This document shows positions 50,475 to 59,269 of a stretch of 64,000 nt of DNA, piece after piece (position 1 is the stretch's first letter; every line of letters starts with the position of its first letter). The stretch comes from Eubacterium sp. (GTDB lineage: Bacteria; Bacillota; Clostridia; Lachnospirales; Lachnospiraceae), in assembly GCA_022796875.1 (NCBI GenBank), contig JAAWJJ010000011.1:1-64000 (forward strand), read 5' to 3'. The notes beneath the pieces were generated by a model. The model had not been told where the DNA came from. It ran no database searches and saw only the letters and a program-made list of their open reading frames with translations. The position numbers and the translations under genes were made by a program.

Positions 50475-52310
50475 ATGAGTAGATTGTTAGTAGAAAAACC
50501 CGGCAAAGCCCAGGTTACCTCTGAAGCGATCAGCAGGGGATTTACACAGAGAATTATGGCAAATCCGCCGGGCGTTTGTCCTGTAGATTTGCAGCTTGCA
50601 TATTTGAAAGTGTGCCATGCGCAGACTTGCGGGAAATGTGTACCATGCCGTGTGGGATTGGAAAAACTGGAAGTCTTGCTGGAGAAAGTAGTGAATAATG
50701 AAGCGGTTATGGACACGCTGACATTAATACAGCATACAGCGAAAAATATTATGTATTCTGCGGACTGTGCGATCGGATTTGAAACGGCGCGCATGATACT
50801 GACCGGTCTGGAAGGGTTTGAGGAAGATTATATTTCCCATATTACCAAACACCGTTGCACCGGTACGTTTGAGCAGCCGATTCCGTGTGTGACGTTATGT
50901 CCGGCGCATGTGGATATTCCCGGTTATATTGCTTTGGCAAATGCAGGCCGCCATACGGATGCCCTGCGCCTGATCCGTAAAGATAACCCGTTTGCAACGG
51001 CGTGCGCACTGATCTGCGAGCATCCCTGCGAGGCAAAATGCCGCCGTAATATGATCGACCGTTCGATTAACATCCGCGGTTTGAAACGATATATTGTGGA
51101 TAATGCATCGGTGGAAGAGATTCCAACGCCGCTTTGCGAGGAAGCGACAGGCAAAAGGATAGCGGTGGTCGGGAGCGGCCCAAGCGGCCTTACCGCGGCA
51201 TATTTCCTGCGTCTGATGGGGCATGAGGTAACCGTGTATGAAGAAAAAGCCAGGCTGGGCGGCATGCTCCGTTACGGGATTCCGAATTACCGGTTCCCGA
51301 GGGAACGCCTGCAGGAAGATATCGACGCGATTCTGGCGACGGGGATAGAAGTACATACCAATTCCGGTATCGGGAAAGAGGAGTTGGAGCGGTTCGTAAA
51401 AGAATACGATGCCGTGTATCTGGCAATCGGCGCGCATGCGGACAAGAAACTGGGTCTGCCGGGCGAAGATGCGGAAAATGTAATTTCCGCAGTAGCGATG
51501 CTGCGTGCGATCGGTGATGAAGAATATCCTGATTTTACCGGAAAGAAAGTCATGGTAATCGGCGGAGGCAACGTAGCGATGGACTGCGCACGTACGGCAA
51601 TACGCGCGCATGCAGAACGTGTTTCTATTGTTTACAGAAGACGTCAGGACGATATGACGGCTTTAAGGGATGAGATAGAGGGAGCCATTGCGGAAGGAGT
51701 GGAACTGGTGACGCTGGCCGCGCCGAAGCGGATTGAAAAAGATGATGAGGGAAAGGTGAAAGGCCTCTGGATCCAGCCGCAGCGGATCGGCAAAGTGAAA
51801 AACGGGCGCCCGGCTCCGATGGATGCAAATAAACCGGAAGTATGCCTGGAGTGCGATATCATACTTGTAGCGGTGGGACAGGATGTAAATTCCGGATCTT
51901 TTGCGGAATACGGCGTTCCGGTGTCAAAAAACTGTTTTGTGACTGACCAGACAGGGAAAGTCGTGGATACCGATAAACTGTTCGCAGGAGGAGAGTGCGT
52001 ATCCGGTCCGGCTACTGTAATCAAAGCGATCGGAAACGGTAAAGTAGCGGCTGCAAATATTGATGAATTTCTGGGATTCGAGCATGTCATCACATGTGAT
52101 ATTGATATTCCGGCTCCGATTCTGAATAATAAATCACCGCGCGGGCGTGCGAATTTAGGCGAACGCGAAGCGTGGGAACGCAAACAGGATTTTGAAAGCG
52201 TAGAGATGACAATGAGTGAGGAAGATGCGTACGCGGAAAGCGGACGGTGCCTGCGATGCGATTATCACGGCTGCGCATCATTCAGGGGAGGCAGAGTGGA
52301 TAAATGGTAA
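50475..52310 (+). CDS. NAD(P)-binding GltD-like electron-transfer subunit
   Basis: Protein of 611 residues. The first ~100 residues carry CGKCVPCRVGLEKLE, the NuoF-type [4Fe-4S] domain without its FMN part. Next come Cys clusters like those of the small subunit of glutamate synthase (CPAHVDIPGYI, CALICEHPCEAKC) and two Rossmann motifs (GSGPSGLTAA, GGGNVAMDCA) for FAD and NAD(P)H. The C-terminus adds a CLRCDYHGC Cys group. It should pass electrons between NAD(P)H and the hydrogenase encoded next, whose start overlaps its stop. AGGAGG precedes the start. Confidence 0.88.
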   Translation: MSRLLVEKPGKAQVTSEAISRGFTQRIMANPPGVCPVDLQLAYLKVCHAQTCGKCVPCRVGLEKLEVLLEKVVNNEAVMDTLTLIQHTAKNIMYSADCAIGFETARMILTGLEGFEEDYISHITKHRCTGTFEQPIPCVTLCPAHVDIPGYIALANAGRHTDALRLIRKDNPFATACALICEHPCEAKCRRNMIDRSINIRGLKRYIVDNASVEEIPTPLCEEATGKRIAVVGSGPSGLTAAYFLRLMGHEVTVYEEKARLGGMLRYGIPNYRFPRERLQEDIDAILATGIEVHTNSGIGKEELERFVKEYDAVYLAIGAHADKKLGLPGEDAENVISAVAMLRAIGDEEYPDFTGKKVMVIGGGNVAMDCARTAIRAHAERVSIVYRRRQDDMTALRDEIEGAIAEGVELVTLAAPKRIEKDDEGKVKGLWIQPQRIGKVKNGRPAPMDANKPEVCLECDIILVAVGQDVNSGSFAEYGVPVSKNCFVTDQTGKVVDTDKLFAGGECVSGPATVIKAIGNGKVAAANIDEFLGFEHVITCDIDIPAPILNNKSPRGRANLGEREAWERKQDFESVEMTMSEEDAYAESGRCLRCDYHGCASFRGGRVDKW

Positions 52311-54046
52311 ATTTTACGATTGACGACCGCAGGGTTCAGGCGAAAGAGGGTACCACGATCCTTGAGGTGGCAAAAAAATACGGGATTAAAATTCCGACGT
52401 TATGTTATTTAAAAGATATCAATGAAATTGCGGCGTGCCGTGTCTGCCTTGTGGAGATCAAGGGCAAGGAAAACCTGGTAGCCGCCTGCAATACGGAAGT
52501 AAAAGAGGGGATTGAGGTATATACGCATACAAAACGCGTATTATTTGCCCGCAAAATGAACGTGCAGTTCATTCTGGCGAACCACGATTACCGCTGCGCA
52601 ACCTGCGTAAGGAACCGCAACTGTACGCTGCAGCAGCTGGCATACGACCTGGCGGTAGACCGTACCCCTTTTGAAGAAAAATATGAGAAATTTGACTGGG
52701 ACAGCGATTATCCGCTGATCCGCAACGCCAGCAAATGCATCAAATGTATGCGCTGCGTGCAAGTATGTGAAAAAGTACAGGGGCTGGGAGTCTGGGATAT
52801 TGTCAACACCGGGCGCAGGACCAGCGTCAACGTATCCGGTATGCGTAAAATACAGGAAGCGGACTGCGCCCTGTGCGGCCAGTGCGTCACCCATTGCCCG
52901 GTCGGCGCGCTGAGCGTGCGTAATGATGTCAGGAAAGTAACGGAAGCAATTATGGATGAGGACAAGATCGTGATTTTCCAGATTGCCCCGGCCGTACGCG
53001 CAGCCTGGGGGGAAACGCTGGGGCTGTCCCCGGAACAGGCGACCGAAAAACGGCTGGTAGCTGCTGTGAAAGCAATGGGCGCGGATTATGTATTCGATAC
53101 AAATTTTACTGCGGATCTGACAATTATGGAAGAAAGCAGCGAACTTTTGGAACGCCTGTCGCATCCGGAAGATTATAAATGGCCGATGTATACTTCCTGC
53201 TGTCCGGGATGGGTGCGTTTCCTGAAATCCCAGTATCCGGAACAGGTGGGGCAGCTTTCTACGGCGAAATCACCGCAGCAGATGTTCGGCGCCGTGGCGA
53301 AAAGCTACTATGCGCAGCTGCTTGGCGTAGATCCGTCCAGGATTTTCTGCGTATCCATCATGCCGTGTATGGCGAAGAAGCATGAGGCGGCAATTGAAGT
53401 GATGAACGATGCCGGCACGGGGCAGGATGTGGACATTGTGGTGACGACGCGTGAAGTGGACGATATGATCCGTTCCAATCAGTTAAATCCTGCTTTGCTG
53501 GCGGAGCGGGATTTTGACGTACCCCTTGGCGTTGGATCCGGAGCAGGCGTTATCTTTGGTGCAACCGGGGGCGTGATGGAAGCGGCTTTGCGGAGCGCGC
53601 ATTATCTGGTCAGCGGCGTGAATCCGGATCCGGACGCCTTTAAAATGGTGAGAGGCATCGATGGGATTAAGGAAGCAGAGGTCAATATTGCGGGTGTCAA
53701 CATAAAAGCGGCCGTGGTAAACGGTCTTGGAAATACAAGGAAACTGATCGAGCGCATTAGATCAGGAAAAGCGGAGTACCATTTTGTGGAAGTAATGGCG
53801 TGCCCGGGCGGGTGCGTTGGAGGAGGCGGGCAGCCAATCCACGACGGGCAGGAATGTGCCGCTCCGCGCGGGGCAAAACTGTATGATCTGGATAAGAAAA
53901 ATCCGATCCGGTTTTCCCATGAAAATCCGTCTATTCAGGAAATTTATGCGGATTTTCTGGATAAACCGTTATCCCATAAGTCCCATAAACTGCTCCATAC
54001 CGATCATGAAGCATGGGATATGCCGTCTGCAAAGGATATGGACTGA
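52304..54046 (+). CDS. hydA: [FeFe]-hydrogenase catalytic subunit
   Basis: Protein of 580 residues. The N-terminal [2Fe-2S] domain (TLCYLKD...CRVCLVE) is followed by a His/Cys-ligated cluster, two [4Fe-4S] clusters (CIKCMRCVQVCE, CALCGQCVTHCP), then the H-cluster domain with all three signatures: TSCCPGW near 297, MPCMAKKHE near 352 and EVMACPGGCVGGGGQP near 498. The enzyme is therefore complete and should make or use H2. With only a GltD-like partner, it may couple NAD(P)H or ferredoxin to proton reduction. Translation is coupled to the upstream gene by overlap. Confidence 0.95.
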   Translation: MVNFTIDDRRVQAKEGTTILEVAKKYGIKIPTLCYLKDINEIAACRVCLVEIKGKENLVAACNTEVKEGIEVYTHTKRVLFARKMNVQFILANHDYRCATCVRNRNCTLQQLAYDLAVDRTPFEEKYEKFDWDSDYPLIRNASKCIKCMRCVQVCEKVQGLGVWDIVNTGRRTSVNVSGMRKIQEADCALCGQCVTHCPVGALSVRNDVRKVTEAIMDEDKIVIFQIAPAVRAAWGETLGLSPEQATEKRLVAAVKAMGADYVFDTNFTADLTIMEESSELLERLSHPEDYKWPMYTSCCPGWVRFLKSQYPEQVGQLSTAKSPQQMFGAVAKSYYAQLLGVDPSRIFCVSIMPCMAKKHEAAIEVMNDAGTGQDVDIVVTTREVDDMIRSNQLNPALLAERDFDVPLGVGSGAGVIFGATGGVMEAALRSAHYLVSGVNPDPDAFKMVRGIDGIKEAEVNIAGVNIKAAVVNGLGNTRKLIERIRSGKAEYHFVEVMACPGGCVGGGGQPIHDGQECAAPRGAKLYDLDKKNPIRFSHENPSIQEIYADFLDKPLSHKSHKLLHTDHEAWDMPSAKDMD

Positions 54047-54060
54047 CGGAAAGGAAAGAA

Positions 54061-54101
54061 AAAGCTTTCACAAATGGCAAAATGCCATTCGTGGAAGCTT
54101 T
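54061..54101 (-). terminator. Terminator between hydrogenase and activator genes
   Basis: A 19-base arm (54061-54079) pairs with 54083-54101 around an AAA loop with about two mismatches. On the minus strand it is followed by a T-rich run, so it ends the leftward activator gene; on plus it may help stop hydA transcription. Confidence 0.75.
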
Positions 54102-56131
54102 TACGGGGAAGTGTTTCCGGGAACCCTGGCCTCGTCCGGTACTATCCCGTATTTTTCCAGTTTGCGGTATAAAGTCCGGCGGCTGATGCCGAGGCTTTCT
54201 GCCGCTTTTTTTATATTTCCCTGCGACTGCCGGATATGGGAGAGGATCAGTTCCCGTTCCGCGGCGCCGACAGAGAGGGTGCGCGAAAGTCCCTGGGAGG
54301 TATTTGGCGGAGCGCCTTTTGCGTCGGCATCCGCCGGAGCGTTTGATATCTGTCTGTTTGCCATACCGGACGGAAGCGCGTCTGTGGAAAGCCTGCCGTC
54401 GGATGTCAGGATGCATACCCGTTCCATTACGTTTTCCAGTTCCCGGATATTTCCGGGCCAGTCGTAGTTTTTGAAAATCTGCCGCACGGAACCGTCGATC
54501 TGCGTGATCGGCTCATAATCCGGATTCTGATATTTTTGCAGAAAATAATCCGTCAAAAGAAAAACATCGTTTCCCCGTTCGCGAAGCGGCGGAATATGCA
54601 GGCTGAATACATTCAGGCGGTAATACAGGTCGCTGCGGAACGTCCGGTTCTCAATGGCTTCTTCCAAATTCACATTCGTGGCGGCGATGACCCGTAAGTT
54701 TAAGGGAATCTCTTTTTTTCCTCCGATCCGGGTAATGGTTTTTTCCTGTAACACCCGTAACAGCCTTACCTGCACGTCGTAAGGCATGTCGCCGATTTCA
54801 TCCAGAAAAATGGTTCCGTTGTTGGCCAGCTCAAATTTTCCGGCGCGGCCCTCTTTTTTGGCACCGGTAAAAGCGCCGGAATCGTACCCGAACAATTCGC
54901 TTTCTATCAGATCTTTCGGAATAGCGCCGCAGTTGATAGCGACAAAAGGGCCGTTTGCAAAGCGGCTGCCGTTGTGGATGGACTGGGCGAACAGTTCCTT
55001 GCCGGTTCCGCTTTCGCCGGTAATCAGTACGTTGGTATTGCTTTGCGCCACTTTCCGGGCCAGCGTTTTGATGCGTTCCATGGCAGGACACGCGCCGATG
55101 ATATGATCGAACGTATAGCGCGCGTCGTATCCCATGATTTTATTCGCCAGTTTTTGCAGGTACTCCGTCTTACGGAAAGAGATCAGAAACGTTTCCTGTC
55201 CGTTCAGGTGGGAATGCTGCGCAAATTTTATGCTGATGTAACAGGGAAATATTTCGTGCTTTCCATTGACGGATGTTTCTATATCGTAAGTGTTTTCTTT
55301 CAGCTTTTCGAGTTCCAGATCCGGAAAAATTTCTTTATAAAATCGGCCAGAAATTTCCGTTTCCGTATATTCCAGCGTATTTAACGTCACGGAATTAACG
55401 AAAGCGATCCGGTATTTTTCATCCAATAGGCAGATACCGCTGTGGATGGAATCAATGCTGGTTTGTAGCTGGTGTTTCATGGAAAGCAGCCTGTCGTTGC
55501 TTTCTTTCAAATAAAGCTGCCTGGAAATGGCTTCGGCGGCGGACATGACCATGCCCAGGGTATGGGCGTGGGTGCGTTTCCAGAAGCCGCTGATGCAGAC
55601 GACTCCCAGGATATACCCGTCCTGCAGGATGGGCGCTCCAGAGCAGGTCCAGTTGGAACTGAGTTCAAAAAAGTGCTCGTAGGAAAACAACTGGATCGGT
55701 TTTCCGGTGCAGAGCGGCGTACCGATTGCGTTGGTTCCGAGTACGGATTCCAGGCGGCAGCTTCCGGTAATCAGAGGAATGTCCTGTTCGCGGGCAGTGG
55801 CGACGATATCTTCGTCGCCGATGGTCTTTAAAATATAGCCTTCGTCGTCCGCAAACATCAGCATAAAACCGGAACCCCTGACAAATTGATACAGATATTC
55901 CATAAAAGATGTTGCAATATCAAACAGCGTCTGTTTTTTGGAAATACGTCTTTGTAATTGTGTTTCGTCTAAAATATGTTCTCTGGCATATTCCGGGTCG
56001 ATGCGGAAAGATCTGGAACGGATCCAGGAATCCAGTATTTCTTTGCGGATGATCCGCTCCGGATGGCCGGTTCCGTTCATAAAATCTTCTCTGGCTTTTT
56101 TGAGCCGTTCCTGATAAGTTTCCTGGGTCAT
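54101..56131 (-). CDS. Sigma-54-dependent activator, AcoR-like
   Basis: Protein of 676 residues: N-terminal GAF-type sensor (about 65-210), a PAS domain (~230-330), the AAA+ domain (Walker A GESGTGKE, GAFTGA loop, GTIFLDEIGD), and one Fis-type HTH at the end (NIKKAAESLGISRRTLYRKL). The order matches AcoR, the activator of acetoin catabolism, and the N-terminal RSRSFRIDPEYARE start is typical of that group. The likely targets are the aco-type operon at 57307 with its repeated TGTGACA boxes and perhaps the SGNH gene. It is divergent from both. Confidence 0.92.
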   Translation of the reverse strand: MTQETYQERLKKAREDFMNGTGHPERIIRKEILDSWIRSRSFRIDPEYAREHILDETQLQRRISKKQTLFDIATSFMEYLYQFVRGSGFMLMFADDEGYILKTIGDEDIVATAREQDIPLITGSCRLESVLGTNAIGTPLCTGKPIQLFSYEHFFELSSNWTCSGAPILQDGYILGVVCISGFWKRTHAHTLGMVMSAAEAISRQLYLKESNDRLLSMKHQLQTSIDSIHSGICLLDEKYRIAFVNSVTLNTLEYTETEISGRFYKEIFPDLELEKLKENTYDIETSVNGKHEIFPCYISIKFAQHSHLNGQETFLISFRKTEYLQKLANKIMGYDARYTFDHIIGACPAMERIKTLARKVAQSNTNVLITGESGTGKELFAQSIHNGSRFANGPFVAINCGAIPKDLIESELFGYDSGAFTGAKKEGRAGKFELANNGTIFLDEIGDMPYDVQVRLLRVLQEKTITRIGGKKEIPLNLRVIAATNVNLEEAIENRTFRSDLYYRLNVFSLHIPPLRERGNDVFLLTDYFLQKYQNPDYEPITQIDGSVRQIFKNYDWPGNIRELENVMERVCILTSDGRLSTDALPSGMANRQISNAPADADAKGAPPNTSQGLSRTLSVGAAERELILSHIRQSQGNIKKAAESLGISRRTLYRKLEKYGIVPDEARVPGNTSP

Positions 56132-56497
56132 GTTTGCTGTCCTCTTTTTATTATCCGATTAAAATATTTTTTCTTTCAAAGGCAAATCCATAGCGGCGGA
56201 TGCGTTCTGCCGGCATATTTTTCCCACCATTCTTTAATAAAATATGTTTTATCAACATAAAAACAGTGATTCATCCTGATAAATTGAAAATCCTGTGCTC
56301 CGATGGAAATCGTTGGCGTCATGGCAAATTGCTTCTTTATGTTAGTGGCCGAAAAGCCGTTACTGTCTTTATGTTAGCATACCGCAAAAAGAAATACAAA
56401 TACTTCATGGCACCCGGAATATTTCAGTAAAACTGGAATGAAATTTGCAGGTAAAAACAGGAGTTGAAAAATACGGAAAAACAGGAGTGTGATCAAT
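56132..56497. promoter_or_regulatory. Region upstream of SGNH gene with a weak sigma-54-like promoter
   Basis: This 366-base gap between the AcoR-like gene and the SGNH gene contains, at 56434-56448, TGGAAT-GAAAT-TTGCA. The GG/GC spacing is right, but the -24 box has A for C. The rest is AT-rich with several TTTATGTTAG copies (about 56335 and 56368) and no gene. Confidence 0.4.
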
Positions 56498-57067
56498 ATG
56501 AAAATTGTATGTCTGGGGGACAGCCTGACGGCGGGAATGGATCGGAACGATCCGTCGCACTGGATCAGTATTCTGCAAAAAGAGGCGGTACATACGTATG
56601 TGAATAAAGGGGTTTGCGGCGATACGTCAGGCGGGATGCTGGCAAGGTTTTACCGGGATGTTGTAGAGGAAGAGGCAAGATGCGTCATTCTTATGGGCGG
56701 TGAAAACGATTTTATTATGGGGGCGGACGGAGGAGTTGTGCAGTCCAATCTGATGGCGATGGTGCATCAGGCGTTTTTTTATCAAATCGTACCGGTGATA
56801 GGGATTCCGATTATACTGGATCCGGCGATTGTACGCAAAGACTGGGCGGCGTTTACGAATTTTGGAGAAATAGTGCAGAAAACAAAGGAATACAGGGCAT
56901 GGATCTATAGGTTTGCAGAAACGTTCCATGTGGAAGTTCTGGATTTTCAGAAAGCTTTTGAGCGGAATGCCGTCGGCGAATGGAAAGATTATTTTTCGGA
57001 CGGCGTGCATCCGAACGAAAAAGGAAACCGGATTATGGCGGATCTGATCTTAAATGTCGGAATGTGA
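56498..57067 (+). CDS. SGNH/GDSL-family hydrolase
   Basis: Protein of 189 residues. Block I is CLGDSLTAG with the nucleophilic Ser, GGENDF stands for the Gly/Asn blocks, and the C-terminal DGVHPNEKG holds the Asp-x-x-His of the triad. No signal peptide, so it is cytoplasmic. It would hydrolyse an ester or acyl-CoA-type thioester; inside this region a deacylation or ester-opening step is plausible. CAGGAG is about 10 bases before the ATG at 56498. Confidence 0.85.
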   Translation: MKIVCLGDSLTAGMDRNDPSHWISILQKEAVHTYVNKGVCGDTSGGMLARFYRDVVEEEARCVILMGGENDFIMGADGGVVQSNLMAMVHQAFFYQIVPVIGIPIILDPAIVRKDWAAFTNFGEIVQKTKEYRAWIYRFAETFHVEVLDFQKAFERNAVGEWKDYFSDGVHPNEKGNRIMADLILNVGM

Positions 57068-57165
57068 CAAAGGACGCAAGGCACGGCGCGGGGAGCAAAA
57101 GTGTGACACAGGAAAAGAAAGTGTGACACAGGAAAAAAGTGTGACATGTGCGACAAAATGACACA
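57063..57165 (+). promoter_or_regulatory. TGTGACA repeats, candidate enhancer of the aco-type operon
   Basis: TGTGACA occurs at 57063, 57102, 57122 and 57140, and its inverse TGACACA at 57159. The three central copies, two of them in an AGTGTGACACAGGAAAA-like context, are about 20 and 18 bases apart, on one face of the helix. They lie 60-160 bases upstream of the -24/-12 promoter, where an AcoR-like activator would bind. Confidence 0.6.
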
Positions 57166-57226
57166 TTGCGGCACAGTACCGACACAGAAAATTATTGTAT
57201 TGGCGGTTTTTATGTGGAAATAAAAC

Positions 57227-57242
57227 TGGCATGCATTTTGCT
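57227..57242 (+). promoter_or_regulatory. Sigma-54 promoter of the acetoin/2-oxoacid dehydrogenase operon
   Basis: TGGCAT-GCATT-TTGCT with exact spacing, 64 bases before the GTG of the E1-alpha gene. Confidence 0.82.
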
Positions 57243-57306
57243 GTTATATAAGTATCAAGAAAAAAGCGCAAAAAGCGCAGGAAGAAAATAAGGAGGAGCG
57301 GTTGAC

Positions 57307-58263
57307 GTGACAAAGCAGGAAAAGAAAAACAAAGCAAAAGAGTTTTATACGATCATGTATCGTACGAGAAGATTTGAAGAAGAAGTATTTGAATTTTACA
57401 AACGCGGGTTGATGCCGGGCCTGGCGCATCTGTATCTGGGTGAAGAAGCGGTAGCGGCCGGAGTATGCGGCGCGCTGGAAGAAAGAGATTTTATCGGCAG
57501 TACGCACAGAGGACACGGACATCTGGTTTCCCGCGGAGCGGACTTAAACAAAATGATGGCGGAGATCCTCGGTAAGAAAACCGGATATTCCAAAGGAAAA
57601 GGCGGTTCCATGCACATTATGGCGATGGACAAGGGAATTTTGGGAGCCAACGGTATCGTCGGCGGAGAAATTCCGATCGCGACTGGTTCCGCTTACGCTT
57701 CTTTATATAAAGGAACGGATGAAGTAACCGTATGTTTCTTCGGAGATTCCGCTTCGAATGAGGGAACGTTCCATGAAAGCGTGAACATGGCGGCGGCATG
57801 GAATCTTCCGATCGTATATGTGGTGGAAAACAATCTGTACGGTATTTCCGTAGATATACGCCGCGTTACAAAGGAATATCATATTTCCAAACGTGCGGCA
57901 GGATACGGCATCGAAGGAGTATGCATCGACGGCAACGATGTATTTAAAGTATATGAGGAGGCGCAAAAAGCGGTAGATAAGGCCAGAAACGGCGGCGGCC
58001 CGACGATCATCGAATGTATGACTTACCGCTGGCAGGGACACCACGTAGGCGATCCGGGAATTTACAGGCCTGATGAAGAAGTGGCGGAATGGAAAGCAAA
58101 AGAGCCGATTGCAAAACTGGAAGAACTGGATCTTCTGACAGAAGCAGAAATTCAGGAAATCAAAGATATGGTAGAAGCAGAAATTAAAGAAGCGTGCAGG
58201 TTTGCGGAAGAAAGCCCGTATCCGGATATGGAAGAGGCTTATACCGACGTATTTGTAGATTAA
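57307..58263 (+). CDS. acoA: TPP-dependent dehydrogenase E1 alpha subunit (acetoin type)
   Basis: Protein of 318 residues. It shows the thiamine-pyrophosphate binding region GDSASNEGTFHESVN followed by NLPIVYVVENN, the HRGHGH motif near residue 65, and the phosphorylation-loop equivalent YRWQGHHVGD. Length and sequence fit the alpha subunit of acetoin dehydrogenase rather than the larger pyruvate enzyme. With the beta subunit it cleaves acetoin (or decarboxylates a 2-oxo acid) and passes the acyl unit to E2. Start is GTG after AAGGAGGAG. First gene of a sigma-54 operon. Confidence 0.88.
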   Translation: MTKQEKKNKAKEFYTIMYRTRRFEEEVFEFYKRGLMPGLAHLYLGEEAVAAGVCGALEERDFIGSTHRGHGHLVSRGADLNKMMAEILGKKTGYSKGKGGSMHIMAMDKGILGANGIVGGEIPIATGSAYASLYKGTDEVTVCFFGDSASNEGTFHESVNMAAAWNLPIVYVVENNLYGISVDIRRVTKEYHISKRAAGYGIEGVCIDGNDVFKVYEEAQKAVDKARNGGGPTIIECMTYRWQGHHVGDPGIYRPDEEVAEWKAKEPIAKLEELDLLTEAEIQEIKDMVEAEIKEACRFAEESPYPDMEEAYTDVFVD

Positions 58264-58276
58264 GGAGGAAACGAGA

Positions 58277-59251
58277 ATGAAAAATATGATGTACAGAGAT
58301 GCCATTCGGGAAGCGTTGGATGAGGAAATGGCAAGAGATGATTCCGTGTTTAATATGGGAGAGGACGTAGGGATCCTCGGGGGAAACTTTAAATGTACCG
58401 AAGGCCTGATGGAGAAATACGGCGATCTCAGGTGCAAAGATACGCCGATCGCAGAACAGGGTTTTGTCGGAATGGGCGTCGGCGCGGCACTTCGCGGGCT
58501 CAGACCGGTCGTAGAGCTGATGTTTGGCGACTTTATTATGGTCTGCATGGACCAGATCTGTAATCAGATGGCAAAAATTACATATATGTCCGGCGGGCAG
58601 GTACAGGTTCCGATGGTTATCCGTATGCCGATCGGCGGCGGACGTTCTTCAGCGGCACAGCATTCCCAGTCGTTCCATGCATGGGTCGCTCACTGTCCGG
58701 GAATGAAAGTAGTCGTTCCGTCTACGGCGGCAGAGGCAAAAGGCCTGTTGAAAACGGCAATCCGTGACAATAACCCGGTCATGTTTTTTGAACATAAAAT
58801 GCTTTATACGACAAAATTTGACGTACCAGAAGACGAAGATTATACGATTCCGTTCGGAAAAGCCAGAATGGTTTCCAAGGGGGACGATATCACGGTCGTA
58901 ACAAATTCCATCATGACCGTGAAAGCGGAAAAAGCAATTAAAAAATTACAGAAAGAGGGCGTATCCGTCGACCATATCGACCTTCGTACGATTGTTCCTC
59001 TGGATACGGAAACGATTATCAAATCGGTAAAGAAAACGGGCAAATTGCTGATTGTGGACGAAGGGCACGAATCTTTCGGTATCAGCGGCGAGATCGCTAC
59101 GAGAATTATGCCGGATGTATTTTATGATCTGGAAGCTCCGGTAAAAAGGCTGGGAACGGCGGACGTTCCGCTTCCGTTCAGCCCAGCGCTGGAATTCCCG
59201 TTAATTCCGGACGACAAGAAAATTTACGCAGCGATCAAAGAGATGCTCTAA
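58277..59251 (+). CDS. acoB: TPP-dependent dehydrogenase E1 beta subunit (acetoin type)
   Basis: Protein of 324 residues of the transketolase-like pyrimidine/C-terminal type, with ALDEEMARDDSVFNMGEDVG at the start, TPIAEQGFVGMGVGAAL, and VVVPSTAAEAKGLLKTAIRD followed by the C-terminal LLIVDEGHESFG. It completes the E1 heterotetramer with the preceding gene, 13 bases away. AAGGAGG precedes the ATG. Confidence 0.92.
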   Translation: MKNMMYRDAIREALDEEMARDDSVFNMGEDVGILGGNFKCTEGLMEKYGDLRCKDTPIAEQGFVGMGVGAALRGLRPVVELMFGDFIMVCMDQICNQMAKITYMSGGQVQVPMVIRMPIGGGRSSAAQHSQSFHAWVAHCPGMKVVVPSTAAEAKGLLKTAIRDNNPVMFFEHKMLYTTKFDVPEDEDYTIPFGKARMVSKGDDITVVTNSIMTVKAEKAIKKLQKEGVSVDHIDLRTIVPLDTETIIKSVKKTGKLLIVDEGHESFGISGEIATRIMPDVFYDLEAPVKRLGTADVPLPFSPALEFPLIPDDKKIYAAIKEML

Positions 59252-59269
59252 GAAAGGGAGGACAAAAAG

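Noticed and set aside
51190..51611. Antisense frames over the GltD-like subunit
   Set aside because: Long only because of biased codon use in the true gene; no conserved features.
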